Of a DNA stretch of 64,000 nt, positions 56,324 to 64,000 are shown piece after piece (the first letter of the stretch is position 1; the number at the start of each line of letters is the position of its first letter). A program made the translations under genes and the position numbers. The stretch is from JAJFUI01 sp039698035 (GTDB lineage: Bacteria > Planctomycetota > Planctomycetia > Pirellulales > Thermoguttaceae). The notes under the pieces were generated by a model. That model had not been told where the DNA came from. It searched no databases and was given only the letters and a program-made list of their open reading frames with translations. The stretch is from contig JBDKSW010000012.1 of NCBI GenBank assembly GCA_039698035.1, positions 1 to 64,000 on the forward strand, in the 5' to 3' direction.

Positions 56324-57769
56324 ATGACAATCGAGCAAGAGCTGATCGACATCTTTGCGGCAACCCCCTCTTCTCGCAATCGGGACATTCTGATTGGCTA
56401 CTACGGTTGGCAGGATGGCGGCCAACACACGCTGACCGAGGTCGGGGCGCGTTTTGGCATCACGCGGGAGAGGGTGCGGCAGGTCTGCGCCAAGTTGACG
56501 GACCGCCCGAAGAACGTTCCCATCGCGGCGCCGACGATGGACCTTGCCTTGGCGTTGGTGGCCGAGCGTCTGCCTGCGGCGGCCGCGGCGATCGAGCGGG
56601 AGCTTGTCGAGCGGGAGATGACGGTCATTGGCATGTCGCTCGAAGGTCTGATCACGGCCGCACGGCTGTTGGGCCGCCCCATCCGATTTCAGATTGTCAC
56701 GGTACCGCCCGAGGGGCGTCTGGCCGTTCGGCCCGAGCAGGAGAAGGCCGTGGCGGCCACTGTCGATTTGGCGAAGAAGGACGTGTATTTTCACGGGCTG
56801 ACGACGGTTGCACGGATTGACCATGCCGTGTCGAGCCGGCTGGGCCTGCGAGCTGGCAGCGAGCTGGTCCGCGAGACGCTGTCGCTCATGGACGGCCTCT
56901 GCTGGCTCGATCAGACGGCCGGCTGGTTCCGGCTTGCACCGATCGAGCGTCATGGTCTGCCCAAGGCGATCGACAAGGTGCTGGCCGTCGCGGGCGAGGT
57001 GACGGTTGACGTGCTGCGTCAGGCCCTGTCGCGCAATCGGCGCTTGTGGGACGAGCCGCCGCCGGAGAACGTGCTGCTGGAGTTTTGCCGCCAGATGCCG
57101 GGCGTTCGCGTCGAGCGAGAGCGAATCATTGCCGATCCGCCGCGTGACTGGCGCAAGTCGCTGACGGGTGTCGAAGCGCAACTGGTCGAGGTGCTGCTGG
57201 CCCACGGTCCGGTGATGGAGCGCGGCGCGATGGAGGACCTCTGCGTGGCCGGCGGCATGAATCGTTTCAGCTTCCACGCGTTCGTGTCGTGGTCGCCTGT
57301 CATTGCGCAGTACGGGCACAGCGTCTACGGTTTGTTGGGGTCTGCGGTTGCGCCCGACCGCGTGCGAAATCTTTTGGCCGAGCGTCGCGCCGGTCGCGTG
57401 GGTCGCCGGGTGCTGGACAGTCACGGATCGACGCCGGACGGCAAGGTTTGGCTCCGCTACCGGCTGTCGAAGGCAGCCAGCACGTACGCGGTCATCACGA
57501 TTCCGGCCGCGTTGAAAAAGACGGTCCAGGGTCGGTTTCAGTTCCTGAACGGCGATGGACGCGAGATCGGCACGCTGGCGACGAAAGACGGGCGTGCCTG
57601 GGGTCTCGGCTCGTTTCTGCGCAAGCAAGGCGCCCAGATTGGCGATGAAATCGTGCTGACGCTCGATCTCGAAAATCGCACGGCCGTCGTGACGTGGGAC
57701 GAGCGCGGCACGGCGGGAGCGATCGCCGCGGACGAGCTGGCGCAGAACGAGGGTGCGACGGAGCGCTGA
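56324..57769 (+). CDS. DNA-binding protein with sigma-70 region 4-like HTH and HARE-HTH-like middle
   Basis: A 481-residue protein. The N-terminus (about 15-55) reads LIGYYGWQDGGQHTLTEVG then FGITRERVRQVCAKL, a close match to the region 4.2 helix-turn-helix of sigma-70 factors. There is no region 2, so it should not melt promoters as a full sigma factor. The middle (about 150-345) has two or three helical units of winged-helix type (AVAGEVTVDVLRQALSRNR, then EVLLAHGPVMERGAMEDL), similar to HARE-HTH modules. The C-terminal 120 residues are beta-rich (ASTYAVITIPAALKKTVQG, GDEIVLTLDLENRTAVVTW) and might be a DNA- or ligand-binding barrel. It has its own consensus promoter and no operon partner. 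Function unknown. Confidence 0.78.
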   Translation: MTIEQELIDIFAATPSSRNRDILIGYYGWQDGGQHTLTEVGARFGITRERVRQVCAKLTDRPKNVPIAAPTMDLALALVAERLPAAAAAIERELVEREMTVIGMSLEGLITAARLLGRPIRFQIVTVPPEGRLAVRPEQEKAVAATVDLAKKDVYFHGLTTVARIDHAVSSRLGLRAGSELVRETLSLMDGLCWLDQTAGWFRLAPIERHGLPKAIDKVLAVAGEVTVDVLRQALSRNRRLWDEPPPENVLLEFCRQMPGVRVERERIIADPPRDWRKSLTGVEAQLVEVLLAHGPVMERGAMEDLCVAGGMNRFSFHAFVSWSPVIAQYGHSVYGLLGSAVAPDRVRNLLAERRAGRVGRRVLDSHGSTPDGKVWLRYRLSKAASTYAVITIPAALKKTVQGRFQFLNGDGREIGTLATKDGRAWGLGSFLRKQGAQIGDEIVLTLDLENRTAVVTWDERGTAGAIAADELAQNEGATER

Positions 57770-57774
57770 GCGGG

Positions 57775-58302
57775 TTATGCGCCGCCGAACCGATTGAACC
57801 AGGCTCGCTGGCTGAACGGCTGTTTTTCTCTTGGCTGCGTGTGCTGTGAGGGGACGCCGATTGGCAGCAGGACGCGGACGTTCTTGTCGGACGGCACGCC
57901 CAGGAGGCGGCCGATTCTTGCGGCGCGATCCTCGGCCCGCAAGACGCCATCCAGCCAAACGGTGGCGTAGCCGAGCGCGGTAATTGCCAGGAGCATGTTT
58001 TCGACCGCGGCCGCGCAATCTTCGGCGGCGAACGAACAGTTGCCATAGGCGGGGCGGGGATCGGTGACGCAGGCGATCATCGCCTTGGCCGCACGGCAAT
58101 ATGGCTTATCGACGATTTCGGCGATCTGTCGCAGGCAGTCCGCGTCATCGACGATCACGAAGGACGTAGTTTGGGCGTTGCAGCCGGAGGGCGCGTCGAT
58201 GGCGGCCTGGACGATTTTTTCCAGGTCGGATCGCGGAACGGCCGCATCGGTGAACTCGCCGCGATAGCTGTGGCGTTGGCGAATGGCGTCAAACAGTTCC
58301 AT
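57775..58302 (-). CDS. Nitroreductase-family flavoprotein
   Basis: A 175-residue FMN-dependent oxidoreductase. AIRQRHSYRGEF is the FMN-binding start, QAAIDAPSGCNAQTTSFVIV the second part, and AAVENMLLAITALGYATVWLDG the dimer-interface segment. It reduces nitro groups, quinones or similar acceptors with NAD(P)H. AAAGGT lies 8 bases before the ATG. It converges on the sigma-like gene with only 5 bases between stops. The groES gene lies upstream on the same strand with a 44-base gap, so both may share a transcript. Confidence 0.88.
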   Translation of the reverse strand: MELFDAIRQRHSYRGEFTDAAVPRSDLEKIVQAAIDAPSGCNAQTTSFVIVDDADCLRQIAEIVDKPYCRAAKAMIACVTDPRPAYGNCSFAAEDCAAAVENMLLAITALGYATVWLDGVLRAEDRAARIGRLLGVPSDKNVRVLLPIGVPSQHTQPREKQPFSQRAWFNRFGGA

Positions 58303-58346
58303 GTGCGTTGACCTTTCTGGCAACGGACGGTGGGCCGGCCATCGCC

Positions 58347-58634
58347 TTAGGGCAGGATGGCCAGGATGTCGCTTTCGTCGATGACGAGAAGTTCATTCTC
58401 GTCGATGAGCAACTCGACGCCGACGTATCCGTCGAATAGGACGCGGTCGCCTTCGCTGACTTGGTGGGCGACTCGCGAGCCGTCGGGCAGCATTCGACCG
58501 TCGCCGACCGAGAGGACTCGGCCCTGCCGCGGCTTCTGCTTCGCCTGATCGGGGAGGAGGATGCCGGCGGCGGAACATTCCTCGGCCTGCAGACGTTTGA
58601 CAACGACATTAGCGCCCAGGGGCACGATTTTCAT
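58347..58634 (-). CDS. groES: GroES-family co-chaperonin
   Basis: A 95-residue protein, the normal size for GroES (Cpn10). It has VPLGANVVVKRL at the start, a mobile-loop region EECSAAGILLPDQ, GRVLSVGDGRMLPDGS, and the barrel strands EGDRVLFDGYVGVELLIDENELLVI. No groEL is adjacent, so it is an orphan copy. The mobile loop (SAAGILLP) is close to the GGIxLP sequence that binds GroEL. The ATG at 58634 is chosen; a second at 58646 adds four residues. It is probably co-transcribed with the nitroreductase gene. Confidence 0.9.
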   Translation of the reverse strand: MKIVPLGANVVVKRLQAEECSAAGILLPDQAKQKPRQGRVLSVGDGRMLPDGSRVAHQVSEGDRVLFDGYVGVELLIDENELLVIDESDILAILP

Positions 58635-58695
58635 AGATGGTCGCATCCAGGTAGTTCAAATAGAGCAACCCGCTGGGAGTATTGTCGCATGGCCT

Positions 58696-58721
58696 GGGTC
58701 AGCCGGCAAGATGCCTGACCC
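58696..58721. repeat. Inverted repeat between groES and the Gfo/Idh/MocA gene
   Basis: GGGTCAG (58696-58702) and CTGACCC (58715-58721) flank a 12-base centre, with an inner GGC/GCC. It lies in the divergent intergenic region 13 bases before the -35 box of the plus-strand promoter, so it could be an operator or a dispersed intergenic repeat. Confidence 0.5.
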
Positions 58722-58733
58722 GACAGGGGGCGA

Positions 58734-58763
58734 TTGACCGCGGCCGGCAACGTCTGCTAGGAT
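58734..58763 (+). promoter_or_regulatory. Promoter of the Gfo/Idh/MocA gene
   Basis: TTGACC (58734-58739), 18-base spacer and TAGGAT (58758-58763), the same -10 as the PEP-CTERM gene promoter at 31 kb. Leader about 143 bases. Confidence 0.55.
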
Positions 58764-58912
58764 GATTGTGCTCCCGCAAAGCCCACCCCACCAGCGCGAC
58801 GATGCGGCCGGAGGCGTCCGTCCTCGGCCTGCCACCGCTTCCCTTGATATCTCGCGTCTATCATTGCTTTTGCAGCGCCAATTTCTCACAGTCCACACCA
58901 AGGAGAGTAGCC

Positions 58913-60202
58913 ATGAGTCGCATGTCACGACGAGAACTGCTCAAGCAGGCCGCGGCAGGAGCGGCCGGTGCGATGGCCGTCCCCTACCTTCTGCCCAGGG
59001 GCGTGTTGGCGGCTGGACAGCAACCGGGGGCGAATGAGCGGATCCGCGTCGGCGCGATTGGCGTCGGCGGCCGCGCTTCGCTGTTGCTCGACCAACTACC
59101 CCAGGGCGCCGAGATCGTTGGACTTTGCGATTGCAACCTGCCACGGGCCGAAGCGTATCGGGCCACGCGCAAAGGCAACTGGCCCGTCTGCCAGGACTAT
59201 CGGAAGTTTCTCGAACGCCGGGACATCGACGCCGTCATCATCGGCACGGGCGACTTCCAACGTGTGCTTCCTTGCATCCACGCCCTGCAAGCCGGGAAGG
59301 ACATCTACGCCGAAAAGCCGCTGACGCTCTACATTGGCGAGGGCCGCGTGTTGGCCGACGCCGTGAAGCGCCATCAGCGAGTCTTTCAGGTCGGCACGCA
59401 GCAGCGTTCGATGACGTTGAATCGCATCGCTTGCGAGCTGATTCGCACGGGCGGCTTGGGCAAGATTTTGGAAATCCAGGCGGTCAACTATCCGGGCCCC
59501 AAGGACGCGGCGGCTCTGGCATTCCCGAAGGAACCCACTCCGGCGGGCCTCAACTGGGATGTCTGGTTGAACCAAGCCGCATGGCGGCCCTTCAACCAAG
59601 GTTGGTGCGGCTGGATGGCTTGGCGTGATTTTTCGGGCGGCGAAGCCACGAACTGGGGCGCGCACGGCATCGACCAAATCCAATGGGCGCTGGGCACGGA
59701 CGACACGGGTCCCGTCGAGATGTTCCCGCTGTCGCCGGGACTCCATGGCAAGATTGAAATGCGGTATGCCAACGGGATTCCCGTTCGCTTCATCCGCGAC
59801 AAGGCCCCGATGGGCGGCGCCGTCTTCATTTGCGAGAAGGGCAAGCTCGAAATCAACCGCAACAAGTTCGCCTCGAACCCGAAGGAGATCGCCGTCGAGC
59901 TGCTCAAGAAGGTCAACGAGGCCGAAGAGGAAAAGAAGTGGGCCGACAGCACGGCCCTTTGGCAGGCGCGCTGGCACCTGCAGAACTGGCTCGACTGCAT
60001 TCACAGCCGGAAGGACCCGGTCGCCACGGCTGAGATTGGTCACCGGTCGGTCAGCGTCTGCCACCTGCTGAACATTACGCGACAGCTTGGCCGCAAACTT
60101 CAATGGGACCCGGCCAAGGAGCAGTTCGTCGGCGACGACGAGGCCAACAAGTACGTCAACCGGCCGCGGCGGAAGGGCTACGAGTTGCCCGATCCGGCGT
60201 AA
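58913..60202 (+). CDS. TAT-exported Gfo/Idh/MocA family oxidoreductase
   Basis: A 429-residue protein with a twin-arginine leader (SRRELLKQAAAGAAGAMAVPY). The Rossmann fold starts RVGAIGVGGRASLLL, with IVGLCDC at the second strand, and the family's EKP motif is in YAEKPLTLYIGEG. RDFSGGEATNWGAHGIDQ is the substrate-domain segment typical of the large planctomycete GFO_IDH_MocA group. NAD-linked oxidation of a sugar or inositol derivative is usual; TAT export implies that the nucleotide is carried in with the folded protein. GGAGA lies 7 bases before the ATG, and the upstream in-frame ATG at 58766 is excluded by it and the promoter. Confidence 0.92.
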   Translation: MSRMSRRELLKQAAAGAAGAMAVPYLLPRGVLAAGQQPGANERIRVGAIGVGGRASLLLDQLPQGAEIVGLCDCNLPRAEAYRATRKGNWPVCQDYRKFLERRDIDAVIIGTGDFQRVLPCIHALQAGKDIYAEKPLTLYIGEGRVLADAVKRHQRVFQVGTQQRSMTLNRIACELIRTGGLGKILEIQAVNYPGPKDAAALAFPKEPTPAGLNWDVWLNQAAWRPFNQGWCGWMAWRDFSGGEATNWGAHGIDQIQWALGTDDTGPVEMFPLSPGLHGKIEMRYANGIPVRFIRDKAPMGGAVFICEKGKLEINRNKFASNPKEIAVELLKKVNEAEEEKKWADSTALWQARWHLQNWLDCIHSRKDPVATAEIGHRSVSVCHLLNITRQLGRKLQWDPAKEQFVGDDEANKYVNRPRRKGYELPDPA

Positions 60203-60250
60203 TTGGCGGTGCGAGCGTTCCGCCTGCCATTTTGCAGGATTCCAGCGATT

Positions 60251-60276
60251 CCCCTCTCCCGCAAGCGGGAGGGGGG
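60251..60276. repeat. GC-rich hairpin element downstream of the oxidoreductase gene
   Basis: CCCCTCTCCCGC (60251-60262), AA, GCGGGAGGGGGG (60265-60276): a 12-bp stem with one G-T pair. Elements of the form CCCTCTCCCGC-N-GCGGGAGAGGG are scattered between genes in many GC-rich bacteria. There is no T run, so it is a hairpin repeat more than an intrinsic terminator. Confidence 0.6.
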
Positions 60277-60417
60277 GCGTGGGCGATTGCGGCGTGTCGA
60301 TGTGACCGGAGGATTGTTCGCGGCTTTTCGTCGCCGGTTGCCGCGATTTTTCCTTGCCCCGAGCGATACGATTCACGGGGCATTGATTTGGTCGCCTGCT
60401 GATGGAGGAGCCGCACT

Positions 60418-61029
60418 GTGAAACTGCTAATCGTCTACTACAGCACCTACGGCAACGTTTATCAAATGGCTCGGCTGGTTGCCGAGGGCGCTCGCGAGGT
60501 CCAGGGCATCGAGCCGGTCATCCGCAAGGTGCCGGAGCTGATCCCGGCCTCGGTCATCGAATCGCAGCCGGAGATGAAGGCCGGACGTGACGCGCAGAAG
60601 GACGTGCCGACGGTCACCAAGGACGATTTTCGGGAGGCCGGCGCGATCGCCTTCGGGACACCGACGCGGTTCGGCAACGTGTCGGCCCAACTGAAGAACG
60701 AGATCGACCAACTGACGCCATTGTGGCTCAAGGGCGCCTTGGAAGGGAAGCCGGCGGGCATCTTCACCTCGACCGGCAGCCTTCACGGCGGTCAGGAGAC
60801 GACCATTCTGACGCTTATGGCGCCGCTGCTGCACCTGGGACTCGTCGTGGTCGGAGTTCCGTACTCGACGCAGGAGTTGTTCACGACGCAGGGCGGCGGC
60901 TCGCCCTATGGTCCCGGTCACGTCGCCGGTCCGGACAGCCAGCGTCCGGTCGATCCGCAGGAGGCCGCGATCTGCCGCTCGCTGGGCCGACGCCTCGCCC
61001 AGATTGGGATGAAGTTGCAGGCGCAGTGA
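60418..61029 (+). CDS. wrbA: NAD(P)H:quinone oxidoreductase WrbA
   Basis: A 203-residue flavodoxin-like protein. IVYYSTYGNVYQMARLV is the FMN phosphate loop, AIAFGTPTRFGNVSAQLKNE the second FMN segment and GIFTSTGSLHGGQETTI the third; TQGGGSPYGPGHVAG is characteristic of WrbA. It reduces quinones by two electrons, protecting against redox cycling. The start is GTG at 60418 with GAGG about 9 bases upstream. Length matches WrbA (about 200). It converges on the PIN/TRAM gene 43 bases downstream. Confidence 0.94.
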   Translation: MKLLIVYYSTYGNVYQMARLVAEGAREVQGIEPVIRKVPELIPASVIESQPEMKAGRDAQKDVPTVTKDDFREAGAIAFGTPTRFGNVSAQLKNEIDQLTPLWLKGALEGKPAGIFTSTGSLHGGQETTILTLMAPLLHLGLVVVGVPYSTQELFTTQGGGSPYGPGHVAGPDSQRPVDPQEAAICRSLGRRLAQIGMKLQAQ

Positions 61030-61072
61030 CGCGGGGCGTTGTCAACGGACGTTCTGCGAGTTGGCGAGCCGG

Positions 61073-62110
61073 CTACGCCTTGGGGCCTTCGAGTTTGCCG
61101 AAGACCATTCTTCCGGCGCTGGTTTGCAGCACGCTGGTGACGGCGACGGAAACGGTTTGGTTGATTCGCTCGCGGCCCGACTCGATGACGACCATCGTGC
61201 CATCTTCGAGATAGCCGATGCCTTGGCCGGGCTCCTCGCCGACCTTGACCACGCGAACGTCGATCCGTTCGCCGGGCAGGAAGACGGGCTTGAGGGAGTT
61301 GGCCAGATCGTTGAGGTTGATGACGGGAACGCCTTGCAGCCGAGCGACCTTGTTCAAGTTGTAGTCGTTGGTGATCAGCTTGCCTTGAAGCTGTTTGGTC
61401 AGGGCCACCAGTTTCTGATCGACCGCCAAGCCGGCCAGTTCCGGCAATTCTCGCTCGTCAATCACCAGCTCGATGTCGGGATTGCTTCGCAGGCGGTTCA
61501 GAATGTCCAACCCCCGACGACCGCGTCCCCGTCGCAAGCGGTCGGCGCTGTCGGCGACGGCCTGCAATTCGGTAATCACGAACTTGGGCATGATCAACTG
61601 GCCATCGAAGATGCGAGTTTCGACCACGTCGGCGATCCGGCCGTCGATCACAACGCTCGTGTCCAGCACGCAGGGTTTCAGGCCTTTGACTTCCTTGGAA
61701 AATTCGACGTACGGGATGATGAAGCGGAAATCGTCTCGGGTTTGCATCAGCAGGCTGATGCAGGCGTAGCAGATGATCGTTCCCATGATGGTTTGGAGCG
61801 GCCCGATCAATTGCGGTTGGTCCACGATAAGCGGGGTGAGGGCCAAGCGTAGGACATAAGTTAAGAACAGGCCGACGAGCAGGCCGAAATAGACGGCCGT
61901 GATGGCGTCGAGCCGTTTGCGTCGGACGACAACGTCGGCGGCGATGACCCCCAGGGCGAGCACCATGAGGCCGGCGAAGACGCCCCAAGCAAACCAGGGC
62001 GAGTAGTAGGGCGAGCCGATTTTGACGAGACTGCCGGGGTCTCGGGCAACCCAGACACCGATACCGGCCGTGACGAGAAGAAAAACGCATCGTAGAATGA
62101 TGAGGCCCAT
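61073..62110 (-). CDS. Membrane protein with PIN and TRAM domains (YacL-like)
   Basis: A 345-residue protein. Four membrane helices (about 1-125) lead to a PIN domain (about 145-260) with acidic residues in CVLDTSVVIDGR, VITELQ and ITNDYNLNKVA, which bind metal for RNA cleavage. The C-terminal TRAM domain (about 275-340) reads FLPGERIDVRVVKVGEEPGQGIGYL, an RNA-binding fold. It resembles Bacillus YacL/PilT-like proteins, which are thought to be membrane-bound RNases. The ATG at 62110 is preferred over a GTG three codons upstream. It is divergent from the phosphohexomutase gene. Confidence 0.9.
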   Translation of the reverse strand: MGLIILRCVFLLVTAGIGVWVARDPGSLVKIGSPYYSPWFAWGVFAGLMVLALGVIAADVVVRRKRLDAITAVYFGLLVGLFLTYVLRLALTPLIVDQPQLIGPLQTIMGTIICYACISLLMQTRDDFRFIIPYVEFSKEVKGLKPCVLDTSVVIDGRIADVVETRIFDGQLIMPKFVITELQAVADSADRLRRGRGRRGLDILNRLRSNPDIELVIDERELPELAGLAVDQKLVALTKQLQGKLITNDYNLNKVARLQGVPVINLNDLANSLKPVFLPGERIDVRVVKVGEEPGQGIGYLEDGTMVVIESGRERINQTVSVAVTSVLQTSAGRMVFGKLEGPKA

Positions 62111-62328
62111 GAGAATCACTTTCCCAAGAACGTTTGACTCGCAGCCCGGGCGATTGTCATTTTTGTTTCAACAGGCGCCAGGGCAAGTCCCAAACCGACG
62201 AGAAACGAATCCACGAGTCGATGCCCGAAAATGCAACCTTCGATGACGCCCAATTGTAGGCCATCGAACCGAAGCAAGGAACTGCCCCCCCCTTCTTCAT
62301 TGTCCAAGCAAGGGGCACAATAGCAGCC

Positions 62329-64000
62329 ATGAACAAGAACGCATCCGCCTTGGCCCAATTGGACGCGGCCGCCGACGCCGGAAGGCTTTCGGCCGCGGCT
62401 GTGGCAAACATCCGCACTTGGCTCGTCGAGCCATACTTTGGCGAGTACGCCGGGCAGGTGGCCGAACACTTGGCCCAGGGAAAATGGGCTGAGTTGGAGG
62501 AGGCCTTCTGGACGACAATCCCCTTCGGCACCGGCGGGCGTCGAGGGCGGATGTACCCGATCGGTTGTAACGCCATTAACGATCGGACGATCGGCGAGAG
62601 CGCCCAGGGGCTGGCCGATTACGTCAAGGATCAGGTGCAGGCCGAGGGTCGCAACTTGGCCGAGCGGCCGTTGTGTTGCGCGGTTGCCTACGACACGCGG
62701 CATCGCTCGCGTCACTTCGCCGAGCTTTGCAGCGAGATCATGGCGGCCGCCGGCTTCACCGTCTGTTTCCTGGACGGCTATCGGAGCACGCCGGAACTGT
62801 CCTTCACCGTGCGTCACCTTGGCTGCGACTGCGGCATCATGATTACGGCCAGCCACAATCCGCCGAGTGACAACGCCGTGAAGGTCTATGGCCCGAGCGG
62901 CGGTCAGTACGTCCCGCCGCACGACACCGACTCGATTCGCCGGATGGAGCACGTGACGACGATTCGCCGCATGCCGTTTGCCGAAGCGATGGCGGCTGGC
63001 CGCGTCGTCTATTGCCAAGAGGAGATGGACGCGGCGTTCATTCGGGCCGTGCTTGCCCAAAGCCTGCCCGGCCCGCGAAACCTGAGCATCCTCTATTCAC
63101 CGCTGCACGGCGTTGGCGCGTCGGCCGTGTATCCGGTCCTTGGCGAGGCCGGCTTCCGGGAGGTGGAAATTTTCGGACCGCACGCGACGCCCAACGGCGA
63201 TTTCCCGAACGTGCCAAAGCATGTCGCCAACCCGGAAAACCCGGCCGTGTTCGACGCGATGATCGACTGGGCCAAGCAGAGCGGGGCCGAGCTGATCCTG
63301 GCCACGGATCCCGACAGCGATCGGCTTGGCTGCGCCCAGCGTCGGCGGCTTGACCGCGACGCCCCCTGGACGACGCTGACCGGCAACCAACTCGGCTCGC
63401 TGTTGGCCGACTATTTATTGGCCGCGCGCCAAGCGGCCGGCACGCTGACGCCCAAGCACTACATCGTCAAGACGCTCGTCACGACCGAACTGATGCGGCG
63501 TGTGGCCGACCACTACGGCGTCGAGACGGCCGGCAACCTGCACGTCGGGTTCAAGTGGATCGGGGCCGAGATCGACGCCCGGGGACCCGAGCGGTTCGTC
63601 TTTGGAGCCGAGGAGTCTTACGGATTCCTGGCCGGCGTTCACGTGCGCGACAAGGACGCCGCCGTGGCCTCGCTGCTGACGGCCGAACTGGCGGCCAAGC
63701 TCAAGTCGGCCGGCAAAACGCTCTCGCAGCGGCTCGACGAGTTGTTCCTCGAATATGGCTGTTTCACCGAGGGCCAGATCAACCTTCAGATGCCTGGCGA
63801 AAAGGGGATGGAAGAGACCCGGGCGCTCATGGCTCGGCTCCGCACCGATCCGCCGAAACGTCTCGGTGGGCTTCGCGTCGCACACGTGCGAGACTATCAG
63901 GCCGGCCAGCAGCAGAGCATCCCGGGGGGCGTTTCGCCGCTGGACGCTCCGCGCGGCGATCTGGTGATGCTGGATCTGGAATCTCCGGGCAACTATCTGG
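62329..64000 (+). CDS. Phosphoglucomutase/phosphomannomutase (partial, runs off the window)
   Basis: The frame is open from an ATG at 62329 to the end, giving 557 codons of an alpha-D-phosphohexomutase that moves phosphate between C1 and C6 of hexose phosphates. The N-terminus precedes TIPFGTGGRRGRM; the phospho-Ser lies in ITASHNPPSDN; the metal loop is ATDPDSDRLG; the sugar loop is FGAEESYGFLAG. The length and the GTGGxRG start place it with PGM2-type long mutases (phosphoglucomutase/phosphopentomutase). The C-terminal phosphate-binding domain is cut off. GGGG about 14 bases before the ATG is a weak ribosome site. Together with PFP and PPDK it belongs to central sugar metabolism. Confidence 0.92.
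   Translation, partial: MNKNASALAQLDAAADAGRLSAAAVANIRTWLVEPYFGEYAGQVAEHLAQGKWAELEEAFWTTIPFGTGGRRGRMYPIGCNAINDRTIGESAQGLADYVKDQVQAEGRNLAERPLCCAVAYDTRHRSRHFAELCSEIMAAAGFTVCFLDGYRSTPELSFTVRHLGCDCGIMITASHNPPSDNAVKVYGPSGGQYVPPHDTDSIRRMEHVTTIRRMPFAEAMAAGRVVYCQEEMDAAFIRAVLAQSLPGPRNLSILYSPLHGVGASAVYPVLGEAGFREVEIFGPHATPNGDFPNVPKHVANPENPAVFDAMIDWAKQSGAELILATDPDSDRLGCAQRRRLDRDAPWTTLTGNQLGSLLADYLLAARQAAGTLTPKHYIVKTLVTTELMRRVADHYGVETAGNLHVGFKWIGAEIDARGPERFVFGAEESYGFLAGVHVRDKDAAVASLLTAELAAKLKSAGKTLSQRLDELFLEYGCFTEGQINLQMPGEKGMEETRALMARLRTDPPKRLGGLRVAHVRDYQAGQQQSIPGGVSPLDAPRGDLVMLDLESPGNYL

Overview
The window looks like a GC-rich chromosomal segment from a planctomycete, probably Pirellulales-like. The evidence is a giant surface protein with the planctomycetal LEPLEDRRLLA N-terminal motif, two PEP-CTERM proteins, a type IV-prepilin-like protein with a C-terminal H-x9-DG-like motif, a DUF1573 protein, an SgcJ/EcaC-like secreted protein, a TAT-exported Gfo/Idh/MocA oxidoreductase and a pyrophosphate-type phosphofructokinase together with pyruvate phosphate dikinase. 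I see no rRNA, tRNA, CRISPR array, insertion sequence, integrase or phage gene. All function calls come from reading motifs; no database search was run.

Layout. 1-3 kb: the end of an unknown gene, a secreted Gly/Tyr-rich protein, and a minus-strand pair of a secreted beta-helix protein and a CheY-like regulator. 3-7 kb (minus): PPi-phosphofructokinase behind an EF-G-like GTPase. 7-12 kb (plus): a large hybrid histidine kinase and a PilZ protein. 12-22.5 kb (minus): a secreted TPR protein and an SgcJ/EcaC-like protein, an APC amino-acid permease with an unusual soluble insert, CstA, and HrpA helicase. 23-37 kb (plus): an HD-PAS-GGDEF protein, then a cell-surface region with a prepilin-like protein, a DUF3344-like PEP-CTERM protein, a radical SAM enzyme, an ECF-transporter T/S fusion, a phosphoglycolate phosphatase, a dual-specificity phosphatase, a second PEP-CTERM protein and a 1556-residue SdrD/DUF11 adhesin. 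37-40.5 kb (minus): a DUF1573 protein and a corrinoid methyl-transfer operon (UroD-like protein, a 56-residue ORF, corrinoid protein). 40.5-48 kb (plus): hemL, a four-PDZ HtrA-type protease, a catalytically dead HtrA-like partner, a QueD/PTPS-like enzyme, a methyltransferase, a PRC-barrel protein and a Cys-rich secreted protein. 48-64 kb: ppdK facing away from a CAAX protease, a metallophosphatase, a methyltransferase, a transglutaminase-like protein, an isocitrate dehydrogenase-like enzyme, a sigma-region-4-like DNA-binding protein, a nitroreductase, a lone groES, a Gfo/Idh/MocA protein, WrbA, a PIN/TRAM membrane protein and a truncated phosphohexomutase.

How the genes connect. PPi-PFK and PPDK are the two reversible, pyrophosphate-linked steps of glycolysis and suggest PPi-economical central metabolism. 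The GGDEF protein keeps both its active site and its inhibitory I-site, and the PilZ protein has both c-di-GMP-binding motifs, so c-di-GMP signalling is likely and fits the surface-protein genes. Many genes have readable promoters of the form TTGnnn-N17/18-TAnnnT, which settle several start codons (prepilin, HrpA, the sigma-like protein).

The least explained items are the 56-residue ORF inside the corrinoid operon, the ECF T/S fusion without an ATPase beside a radical SAM gene, the sigma-region-4 protein, a 135-residue insert in the amino-acid permease, a 110-residue insert in an adhesin repeat, the pseudoprotease next to HtrA, and hairpins in the leaders of surface-protein genes.
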